Assembly (NCBI GenBank): GCA_046351135.1
Contig: JAXLZA010000007.1
Coordinates: 1-64,000, forward strand
Reading direction: 5' to 3'
DNA length: 64,000 nucleotides
DNA from: UBA4427 sp046351135
Lineage (GTDB): Bacteria; Myxococcota_A; UBA9160; UBA4427
This document shows positions 55,498-62,867 of this stretch, piece by piece (the stretch's first letter is position 1; every line of letters starts with the position of its first letter). Under the pieces are notes generated by a model. It was not told the DNA's origin. It made no database searches and saw nothing but the letters and a program-made list of their open reading frames with translations. The position numbers were made by a program, and so were the translations under genes.

Positions 55498-56730
55498 TCA
55501 GGCGAAGTGGCGGACGATGCGGCCCACGGCCTCTTCGACCTTCTCGCGGAAGCCGAAGGACGAGAGGCGCAGATAGCCCTCGCCGCAGGAGCCGAAGCCC
55601 GAGCCCGGCGTCCCGACGACGTTCGCCTTCGAGAGCAGCGCGTCGAAGAACTGCCACGAGTCGAGCCCGCCGGGCGTCTTCATCCAGACGTAGGGCGCGT
55701 TCACGCCGCCGAAGGTCTGGAAGCCCGCCTTGGCGAGGCCGGCGCGGATCACCGCGGCGTTGGCCATGTAGTAGTCGATGTTGGCCTGGATCTCCTTGCT
55801 GCCGACCTCGGAGTAGACCGCCTCGGCGGCGCGCTGCACCGGATAGGAGACGCCGTTGAACTTGGTGCTCGTGCGGCGATCCCAGAGCTTCGAGACGGGC
55901 ACCGCCCCGCCCCGGGCATCCTTGCCCATCAGCTCCTGCGGGATCACGACGTAGGCGCAGCGGATGCCGGTGAAGCCCGCGGTCTTCGAATAGCTGCGGA
56001 ACTCGATGGCACACTCCCGCGCGCCCGGAATCTCGAAGATCGAGCGCGGCAGCGACGGATCCGTGATGAAGCGCTCGTAGGCGGCGTCGAACAGGATGAT
56101 CGCGTCGTTCGCCCGCGCCCAGTCGACCCACTTCGCGAGCTCCGCCTTCGTCGCGACGGCGCCGGTCGGGTTGTTCGGCGAGCAGAGGTAGACGAGGTCG
56201 ACGGGGCGCTGCGGCAGGGCGGGCAGGAAGCCGGACGCCTCGGTGCAGGGCAGGTACTGGATGCCCGCATAACGACCGTCGGGTCCGGCGGCGCCGGTGC
56301 GGCCGGCCATCACGTTGGTGTCGACGTAGACGGGGTAGACGGGGTCGGGGATCGCGATCGTCGCGTCCTCGGCGAAGATCTCCTGGATGTTGCCCGAGTC
56401 GCACTTCGAGCCGTCCGAGACGAAGATCTCGTTCGGGTCGATCGCGACGCCGCGGCTCGCGAAGTCGTGCTTCGCGATCGCCTCGCGCAGGAAGTCGTAG
56501 CCGCGCTCGGGGCCGTAGCCCTTGAAGCTCTTCGCGACGCCCATCTCGTCGACCGCGTCGTGCATCGCCTGGCGGACGGCGGGCGTGAGCGGGAGCACGA
56601 CGTCGCCGATCCCGAGGCGGATGACGTCGGCCGTGGGATTCGCCTTCTGGAAGGCGGTCACGCGGCGGCCGATCTCGGGGAAGAGGTAGCCGGCGGCCAG
56701 CTTCAGGTAGTGGTCGTTCATGCGTGCCAT
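55498..56730 (-). CDS. dapL: LL-diaminopimelate aminotransferase
   Basis: 410 residues. It converts tetrahydrodipicolinate directly to LL-diaminopimelate in lysine and peptidoglycan synthesis, bypassing the acyl intermediates. Key features are GIGDVVLPLTPAV, KGYGPERGYDFLREAI, SDGSKCDSGNIQE, DPVYPVYVDTNVMAG, CSPNNPTGA, the PLP-lysine segment FRSYSKTAGFTGIRCAY and APYVWMKTP. AGGAA precedes ATG 56730; a second ATG nine bases on is possible. It converges with the glycosyltransferase gene across 11 bases. Confidence 0.95.
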   Translation of the reverse strand: MARMNDHYLKLAAGYLFPEIGRRVTAFQKANPTADVIRLGIGDVVLPLTPAVRQAMHDAVDEMGVAKSFKGYGPERGYDFLREAIAKHDFASRGVAIDPNEIFVSDGSKCDSGNIQEIFAEDATIAIPDPVYPVYVDTNVMAGRTGAAGPDGRYAGIQYLPCTEASGFLPALPQRPVDLVYLCSPNNPTGAVATKAELAKWVDWARANDAIILFDAAYERFITDPSLPRSIFEIPGARECAIEFRSYSKTAGFTGIRCAYVVIPQELMGKDARGGAVPVSKLWDRRTSTKFNGVSYPVQRAAEAVYSEVGSKEIQANIDYYMANAAVIRAGLAKAGFQTFGGVNAPYVWMKTPGGLDSWQFFDALLSKANVVGTPGSGFGSCGEGYLRLSSFGFREKVEEAVGRIVRHFA

Positions 56731-56872
56731 GGCGGTTCCTGTGGCGTGCCGATCCGCGCGGAAGGGGCTCGTTCCGAGCCCGTTCTCCGGGAGGGCGACG
56801 CCGTCGGTTCGGGTTCGCGTGCCCGGCGTCGATGCGCCGAATTCGCGAGCCTATCAGGAACGCCTCAGGCCA

Positions 56873-57088
56873 TCAATTTTCGAGGGGCGCCTTCGAGGAA
56901 TCGCAGCCGATCGCGATGCGGTAGCGCCCGCACTCGACGATCGCGCGCAGCTGGAGCTCGAGCTCCGTCTCGTCCTCGGTCCAGGCGGAGAGGGCCGCGA
57001 TCAGGCTGCCGAGCTCTAGCTCGAACGGCCCCGCGGCGTCCTGCGGATCGAAGCTCCCGTCTTCCCAAACGAACCCCGATTCGTCCAC
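56873..57088 (-). CDS. Small hypothetical protein (71 residues)
   Basis: Short frame from GTG 57088 with GGGAGGG five bases upstream. The sequence is acidic (VDESGFVWEDGSFDPQDAAG, then LELQLRAIVECGRYRIAIGC), with one amphipathic helix and two Cys near the carboxyl end. It lies 142 bases upstream of dapL on the same strand. I do not recognise a family. Codon choice looks coding, and the good ribosome-binding site favours reality, but no independent support exists. Confidence 0.45.
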   Translation of the reverse strand: MDESGFVWEDGSFDPQDAAGPFELELGSLIAALSAWTEDETELELQLRAIVECGRYRIAIGCDSSKAPLEN

Positions 57089-57372
57089 TGCACCCTCCCG
57101 GATCCGCGGATCCCGATGGGCCTTGAGCAGGATGCGTGCCAGCCCGTGCGAGGGCGGCCCCGCCCGGGACGAGCGCGAGAAAAAGCGAGCGGGATCAGCG
57201 ACCTGCGCAGTCGCGGCCCCGGGGCCGAGCGGGCTCGCCCCGACCCCGGGCGAGCCCGGGTGTTCCGATCCGTCGGGTTCCCGACGGCGACTGCACCGGG
57301 CGGTACGCCGTGCGCCGATCGGCTGGCTGCTAGATTGCGGCCGCGCGCACGACGATCGGGGGGAATCAGGAG

Positions 57373-57693
57373 ATGGCGGGGGGATCGCAGGCGGTGGAGC
57401 AGGGGAAGGGGAAGTCCGGGGACGAGATCGCGAGCCTGGTGCTCTACGGCTATCCCGAGTGTCCCTACTGCCGGCGGGTGCTCTCGGCGATCGAGTCGCT
57501 CGGGCTCGACGTGCCGCTGCGCAACACGATGCGCGAGGACGAAGCCAACGAAGCCCTCGTGGCGGCGACGGGGCGCGAGACGGTGCCGGTGCTGCGGATC
57601 GAGCATCGCGACGGGAGCGTCCGCTGGATGCCGGAGTCCCTCGACATCGTGCGGTACCTGAACGATCGCTACGGGAGCGCCGCGAAGGCCTGA
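57373..57693 (+). CDS. Glutaredoxin / GST N-terminal domain-like protein
   Basis: 106 residues of thioredoxin fold. LVLYGYPECPYCRRVLSAI contains CPYC, the classical dithiol glutaredoxin site; ETVPVLRI supplies the cis-Pro, and MPESLDIVRYLNDRYG is the glutathione-binding end shared with GST amino-terminal domains. It could be a soluble glutaredoxin; the bolA gene elsewhere in the window needs a monothiol CGFS partner, which this is not. ATG 57373 follows GGAG in AATCAGGAG. Confidence 0.87.
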   Translation: MAGGSQAVEQGKGKSGDEIASLVLYGYPECPYCRRVLSAIESLGLDVPLRNTMREDEANEALVAATGRETVPVLRIEHRDGSVRWMPESLDIVRYLNDRYGSAAKA

Positions 57694-57719
57694 TCCGCGG
57701 TGCGCGGTCCCGGTGACGG

Positions 57720-57759
57720 CGGGCGGTGAGCACGGGCGGCGAGGGTGCGCGACCGCCCG
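57720..57759. terminator. Inverted repeat between convergent genes
   Basis: CGGGCGGT at 57720-57727 and ACCGCCCG at 57752-57759 flank a 24-base loop in the gap between the glutaredoxin-like and arginine-enzyme genes. No T run; a bidirectional terminator is possible. Confidence 0.3.
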
Positions 57760-57767
57760 GGCGCGCC

Positions 57768-59825
57768 TCAGTCGACGAGATTCTGCGCGAGCAGGTTCAG
57801 GAAGAGCCCGACGTCGGTCACGAGTCCGACCGACTCGAGCGAGCCGCGATCCGCCAGCTTCGTCACCACCGCGGGGCTGATGTCGACGCAGATCACGCGC
57901 ACCCCCGCCGGCGTCATGTTGCCCGTCCCGATCGCGTGCAGCATCGACGAGAGCATCAGGATCATCTCGGCGCCCTCGATCGCCCGGGCGTACCTCGCCT
58001 GGGCCTCGACGAGATCCATCAGCGTGTCGGGCAGCGGGCCGTCGTCGCGGATCGAGCCCGCGAGCACGAACGGGACGTCGTTGCGGACGCACTCGTAGAA
58101 GATCCCGCCGCGCACGAGCCCCGACTCGACCGCCTCGCGGATGCCGCCGGCGGCCCGCACGCGATTGATCGCCATCAGGTGGTTGCGGTGGCCCTCGTGG
58201 ACGGGCCGGCCGCGGGAGAGGTCGACGCCGAGGGAGGTGCCGTAGAGATCGAGCTCGATGTCGTGGACGGGCAGGGCGTTGCCGGCGAGCAGCACCTGGA
58301 CGTAGCCCGCGGCGATCAGGCTCGCGAGCGCGCGGGCACCGCCGGTGTGGACGACGACGGGGCCGGCGACGACCACGACCTTGCCGCCGCGATCGCGCAG
58401 GCGCCGCATCTCCCACGCGATCGCCTTCACGGCCGTCTCGACGCGACGCTCGCTCGAGACCGAGGCGTTCATGAACGCGAACTCGCCGCTCTCGCGCGTC
58501 TCCGGGATGCGGACGCGGACGCCGTCGATGCCGCAGACGACCCGGTCGCCGACCTGCAGATCGCGGAACAGCGCGCAGCGGGCCCGCGCCGGCGTCCCGG
58601 CCTCGATCACGACGACCGCGTCCATGCGCTGTCGCTCGACGGAGAGCCAGGCCCCGTCGATCCGGATCTCGGTCGGGTAGATCGTCGTCGAGTAGAACCC
58701 GTCCGGGGCGACCCCGGCCTGCGTCACGCGCTCGATCCGCGCGGTGCGCACCGGCGACTTGCGCTGCGCACCGATCGAGAGCAGCGCGCCGAGCACGCCC
58801 TCGAGGCGGTCCTCGTCGGGGGCCACGATGCGCAGCTCCGCGCGCGACTCCTGGTCCTTGCGCTCGGCCAGCGAGATCGAGGTCACGCGGAAGCTGCCGC
58901 CCGCGTCCGTCACGATGTCGAGGGCTCGGTTCAGACCGCCGGCGTCCATCAGGTGGCCCTTGAGCTCGACCGACTCGCTGCGGATCGGCGACGCGGGCGC
59001 CGGCTGGAGCCGCGGATAGTCCAGCTGGTCGAGGATCAGCGAGAGGCACTTCACGCCGCCGCCCGCCTTGAGGAACTCGTCGACCGGCTGCGCCTTCGCC
59101 TCGAACCCGAAGGCGGCGAGCGCGCGGACGAGCTTGCTGCTCGCGCCGTTCATGAAGATCCGCTCGCCGACGCGCAGCGCGTTGCAGGCGAAGGCCATCG
59201 CGTCGGCGTCGTCGACGGCGATCCGCCGGCTCGCCGGGATGCGGCGCTCGATCGCGCGCTGCGAGCGCTCGTCGAAGGCGGCGGGGTAGTAGAGCAGGCG
59301 GCCCTCGGGCAGCGGGGCGAAGCAGGTGTCGAGGTGGTAGAAGCGCGGGTCGACGAGGCGCAGCGACACGACCTCGACGCCGAAGACGCGGCCGAGGGCG
59401 GTGTGGGTCTCGAGCGCGCTGCGGACGCCGTAGCCGGCCCAGAGCAGCGGCTCGCCGGGCTGGAAGAGCGCGTCCCCTTCGCCTTCGAAGGGATCGTCCT
59501 CGGCGGGGTGGACGACCTCGAAGCCCGCGCCCTCGAACCAGCGGGTGAACGGCGCCTCTTCGCGCGCGCGCTCCGGCATGCGGAAGCGGGCCGGGAGCGC
59601 GCGGCCGTCGGCGACGAGGCCGGCGTTCGCGGTGAAGCACATGTCGGGGCAGTCGGCGGCCGGGGCGACCTCGAGCAGGTCCGCGTGGCGCGCGACCTGC
59701 TCCATCAGGGCGTGCCACTGGCGCTCGGCCCGCGCACGATCCACGCGGCCGATCTGTCCCTCCATCCAGGGATTGATCACGTAGGCGACTTCGAAGAAAT
59801 CCGGCGGGCAGACGAGGATGCGCAT
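57768..59825 (-). CDS. Bifunctional arginine dihydrolase / ornithine cyclodeaminase (AgrE/ArgZ type)
   Basis: 685 residues. The amino half (1-280) is a guanidine-modifying fold like arginine dihydrolase: Asn67 in FTANAG, His164 in FYHLDTCFAP and Cys260 in AGGGVKCLSL correspond to the catalytic residues known for cyanobacterial ArgZ/AgrE. The second half begins SVELKGHLMDAGGLNRALD and is the LOR/SDH (TIGR00300) domain, with VVVVAGPVVVHTGG and LAGNALPVHD, giving ornithine cyclodeaminase. Together: arginine to ornithine plus CO2 and ammonia, then ornithine to proline. Length matches the cyanobacterial enzymes (about 700). The symbol is left blank because naming differs between species. Confidence 0.88.
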   Translation of the reverse strand: MRILVCPPDFFEVAYVINPWMEGQIGRVDRARAERQWHALMEQVARHADLLEVAPAADCPDMCFTANAGLVADGRALPARFRMPERAREEAPFTRWFEGAGFEVVHPAEDDPFEGEGDALFQPGEPLLWAGYGVRSALETHTALGRVFGVEVVSLRLVDPRFYHLDTCFAPLPEGRLLYYPAAFDERSQRAIERRIPASRRIAVDDADAMAFACNALRVGERIFMNGASSKLVRALAAFGFEAKAQPVDEFLKAGGGVKCLSLILDQLDYPRLQPAPASPIRSESVELKGHLMDAGGLNRALDIVTDAGGSFRVTSISLAERKDQESRAELRIVAPDEDRLEGVLGALLSIGAQRKSPVRTARIERVTQAGVAPDGFYSTTIYPTEIRIDGAWLSVERQRMDAVVVIEAGTPARARCALFRDLQVGDRVVCGIDGVRVRIPETRESGEFAFMNASVSSERRVETAVKAIAWEMRRLRDRGGKVVVVAGPVVVHTGGARALASLIAAGYVQVLLAGNALPVHDIELDLYGTSLGVDLSRGRPVHEGHRNHLMAINRVRAAGGIREAVESGLVRGGIFYECVRNDVPFVLAGSIRDDGPLPDTLMDLVEAQARYARAIEGAEMILMLSSMLHAIGTGNMTPAGVRVICVDISPAVVTKLADRGSLESVGLVTDVGLFLNLLAQNLVD

Positions 59826-59926
59826 GTCGGGGCCTCGGGCGCTCGATCGACCGCCCCGGGGCCGCCCTTGAGCGAGGGGAATCCTCCTCTGGGCTCGCCT
59901 ACCCTGACACAGAGGGGGAGCGCGAG

Positions 59927-60928
59927 ATGACCGTCCGATCGATGCGCGCGATGCGATACCACGGGGACGGCCGCGGCCTCGTCCTCGAGACGGTCGAGGT
60001 CCCGGAGCCGGGACCCGGCCAGATCCGCCTCGCCGTCACGGCCTGCGGCGTCTGCCGCACCGATCTCCACCTGATCGACGACGAGCTCCCGCACGCGGTT
60101 CATCCGATCGTCCCGGGCCACGAGATCGTGGGCCGCGTGGAAGCCCTGGGCGCGGGCGTCACCGGCTTTTCTCCGGGCGACCGCGTCGGCGTGCCCTGGC
60201 TCGGATACACCTGCGGCGAGTGCGGACCCTGCCGCCGCGGCCTCGAGAACCTCTGCGACCACGCGCGCATGACCGGCTACCAGATCGACGGCGGCTACGC
60301 CGAATTCACCGTCGCCGACGCGCGCTACTGCTTTCCGCTGCCCGACGCCTACGACGACGTCGAGGCGGCGCCGCTGCTCTGTGCGGGCCTGATCGGCTAC
60401 CGCGCGCTGCGGATGGCGGGCGAGGCGGCGCGGATCGGGCTCTATGGATTCGGTGCGGCGGCGCATCTCGTCGCCCAGGTCGCGCGCTTCGAAGGACGCG
60501 AGGTCTTCGCCTTCACCCGGCCCGGCGACGCCGAGGCGCAGCGTTTCGCCCGCGCGCAGGGCTGCGTCTGGGCGGGCAGCTCCCTCGAGCGACCGCCGGT
60601 CGCCCTCGACGCCGCGCTGATCTTCGCCCCCGACGGCCGGCTCGTCCCGATGGCCCTGCGCGCCGTCGGCAAAGGGGGCACCGTCGTCTGCGGCGGCATC
60701 CACATGTCGGACATCCCGGGCTTTCCCTACCGGGATCTGTGGGAGGAGCGCGTGATCCGCTCGGTCGCCAACCTGACGCGCGACGATGCGCGCGGCTTCC
60801 TGGCGATCGCGCCGAAGGTTCCCGTGCGGTGTGCGACCCAGGTCTTCCCGCTCGCCGAGGCGAACGAGGCGCTCGCGCGCCTGCGCAGCGGGCGCATCAC
60901 CGGCGCGGCGGTGCTCCGAATGCGTTAG
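59927..60928 (+). CDS. Zinc-dependent alcohol dehydrogenase family protein
   Basis: 333 residues of the medium-chain dehydrogenase/reductase family. ACGVCRTDLHLID and PGHEIVGRV provide the catalytic zinc ligands; CGECGPCRRGLENLCDHA holds the four structural-zinc Cys residues. The Rossmann fold runs from GEAARIGLYGFGAAAHLV, with GFGAA as the glycine motif. AGGGGGAGCG precedes the ATG. The end overlaps the convergent diiron gene by four bases. Sequence style matches AdhA-like, formaldehyde- or primary-alcohol dehydrogenases; substrate unknown. Confidence 0.9.
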   Translation: MTVRSMRAMRYHGDGRGLVLETVEVPEPGPGQIRLAVTACGVCRTDLHLIDDELPHAVHPIVPGHEIVGRVEALGAGVTGFSPGDRVGVPWLGYTCGECGPCRRGLENLCDHARMTGYQIDGGYAEFTVADARYCFPLPDAYDDVEAAPLLCAGLIGYRALRMAGEAARIGLYGFGAAAHLVAQVARFEGREVFAFTRPGDAEAQRFARAQGCVWAGSSLERPPVALDAALIFAPDGRLVPMALRAVGKGGTVVCGGIHMSDIPGFPYRDLWEERVIRSVANLTRDDARGFLAIAPKVPVRCATQVFPLAEANEALARLRSGRITGAAVLRMR

Positions 60929-61980
60929 GCGAGGCCGAGCTCCCGGTCCTGCTCCTCCGGGTCCAGATGCTCGAACTGGATGATCTGGAGCCGCTCGAAG
61001 GCGCTCCGGACGCGGGGCGTGATCAGGCCCAGACGGCGCAGGTTCGGGACGATCCGCATGAAGAGCATCGAGCGGAAGAGCTGCCCGGTCGGCGACTCCA
61101 TCACCGCCCGCCGCACCGCCTCGACCTCCCAGCCCATCGCGTGGGCGATCTCGGCGCCCGCGAGCCGGTCGCGCATCAGCTCGCAGGCGTAGACGATGAA
61201 GTCCTCGCGGTCGCGCAGCTCGCCGGGGGAGATCGCCCGGTAGTGGTCGCGCAGGGCGAGCACGCCGAAGGCCACGTGGCGCGACTCGTCCTTCATGACG
61301 TAGTGGAGCAGCTGCTTGAGGAGCGGCTCGTTCGTGGTCCGCCAGAGGCTCCCGAAGGCCGCCATCGCGAGGCCCTCGATGATGATCTGCATGCCGAGGA
61401 ACTTGAAGTCCCAGCGCGCGTCGCGGATCGTCGCGTCGAGGAGCTCCTTCAGGGACTCGCTGATCGGCCACTCCCACTCGAGCTTCCCGTTCACGTAGCG
61501 CGCGAACACCTCGACGTGGCGGGCCTCGTCCATCGTCTGGGAGCCCGCATAGTACTTCCCGTCGATCCACGGCACGGCGCCCACGAGCTGGGAGGCCACG
61601 ATCAGCGCGCCCTGCTCGCCGTGGAGGAACTGCGAGAGCTGGTTCGCGATCTGGGCATGGCCGAGCCGCGCGCGCTCGCGGGGCGAGAGGATCTTCGCCG
61701 GGGCGAAGTCGGCGAGGGGGTCGAACTGGCGCGGGACGATGTCGGCCTCGGGATCGACGGCGATCGCCCAGTCGAGCTGGGTCGTCCCGTTCCACTGCTC
61801 GCGCTTCGCCTTCTCGTAGAGGTCGCGCAGCCCCTCCTTGACGCAGCCGTAGTTCCAGACGTACTGGCTGTCGAACGAGGTCAGGATGGTCTCGAGCTCG
61901 CGATCGCGCCGATCCGTCGTCGCAGCGAGGGCGACGGCGGGATCGGACGAGCAGGTCGTCGGGGTGGGGGCCACGGTCAT
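60925..61980 (-). CDS. Ferritin-like diiron-carboxylate protein
   Basis: 351 residues from ATG 61980, with AGGAGG seven bases upstream. Four iron-binding elements are in place: Glu122 (HGEQGALIVAS), E152-AR-H155, Glu202 (IIIEGLAMAAF) and E232-SR-H235. This E / ExxH / E / ExxH pattern fits diiron oxygenases and acyl-ACP desaturase-like proteins in the ferritin superfamily, rather than storage ferritins. Oxygenase or desaturase activity is therefore likely but the substrate is unknown. A TetR gene is divergent, 44 bases away, and may control it. Confidence 0.8.
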   Translation of the reverse strand: MTVAPTPTTCSSDPAVALAATTDRRDRELETILTSFDSQYVWNYGCVKEGLRDLYEKAKREQWNGTTQLDWAIAVDPEADIVPRQFDPLADFAPAKILSPRERARLGHAQIANQLSQFLHGEQGALIVASQLVGAVPWIDGKYYAGSQTMDEARHVEVFARYVNGKLEWEWPISESLKELLDATIRDARWDFKFLGMQIIIEGLAMAAFGSLWRTTNEPLLKQLLHYVMKDESRHVAFGVLALRDHYRAISPGELRDREDFIVYACELMRDRLAGAEIAHAMGWEVEAVRRAVMESPTGQLFRSMLFMRIVPNLRRLGLITPRVRSAFERLQIIQFEHLDPEEQDRELGLA

Positions 61981-62024
61981 GTCGGATCCTCCTGGCTGGA
62001 CGGACGGCCTCGGGCCCGAAAAAG

Positions 62025-62867
62025 ATGACGTCGGATTCAGGTATTGACCAGCGCCCGGATGCCCTTCAAGCTCGATCTGACCAGGAGTCTCGTTTGGAAG
62101 AGCGCGCAGGATCGGGCAAGCGGATCGGGAGGCGGTCGGGAGCGGGGAAGGGCGGGGAGACGCCCGATCGCACCCTGCGTCCGCCCAGGCAGGCCCGCAG
62201 CCGGGCGACACGCCGGCGTGTGATGAAGGCGGCCATCGCCTGCTTCGAGCGACACGGCTTCGAGGAGACGACGACGTCGATGATCGCCGCGCGGGCCGGC
62301 GTCGCGGTCGGGACGGTGTACAACTACTTCCGGGACAAGCGGGCGCTGATCCTCGAGCTGCTCGAGGAGACCCAGCGCGAGCTGGCCGAGCCCGTGATCG
62401 CGGGGCTCGATCCCGCCCGCTGGCGCGGACGGACGGATCCGCGCGAGCACGTCCGCGCGCTGATCGACGCGGTCTTCCGCAGCCAGGGCCTGCGACCGGG
62501 CATCCAGCGGATCCTCTGGGCCCGCTACTTCAAGGACCCCGACTTCGTGCCGCCCTTCGAGGCGATCCGGGCGCGCCTGCAGACGGCGATCGAGGCGTTC
62601 CTCGCGGCGCTCGACGAGCAGGGCCTCTGCCGGGGGGATCTCGACCGGAGGCTCGCCCCCTTCGTGATCCTGAACGCGGTGCAATGGAACGCGACGCAGG
62701 CCTTCCTCCAGGGCGATCCGCGGAGGGTGACCCGGGCCGCGCGCGCGACGGCCGAGCTCGTCGAACGCTACGTCTTCGCGGAGCCCGCTCGGGCCGTCCG
62801 GCCCCGTCGACGGGCGACGGGGGCGGGCAGGGCGTCCCGGCGCGTCAGAACGTCCCGATCACGTTGA
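62025..62867 (+). CDS. TetR/AcrR family transcriptional regulator
   Basis: 280 residues if ATG 62025 is used. The first about 55 residues are a basic, low-complexity extension, so a later start is possible; the DNA-binding domain follows as RRRVMKAAIACFERHGFEETTTSMIAARAGVAVGTVYNYFRDKRAL. The rest is helical. The carboxyl end is Arg-rich (RPRRRATGAGRASRRVRTSRSR) and overlaps the end of the opposing outer-membrane gene by 23 bases. Divergent from the diiron gene, which is the natural target. Confidence 0.85.
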   Translation: MTSDSGIDQRPDALQARSDQESRLEERAGSGKRIGRRSGAGKGGETPDRTLRPPRQARSRATRRRVMKAAIACFERHGFEETTTSMIAARAGVAVGTVYNYFRDKRALILELLEETQRELAEPVIAGLDPARWRGRTDPREHVRALIDAVFRSQGLRPGIQRILWARYFKDPDFVPPFEAIRARLQTAIEAFLAALDEQGLCRGDLDRRLAPFVILNAVQWNATQAFLQGDPRRVTRAARATAELVERYVFAEPARAVRPRRRATGAGRASRRVRTSRSR

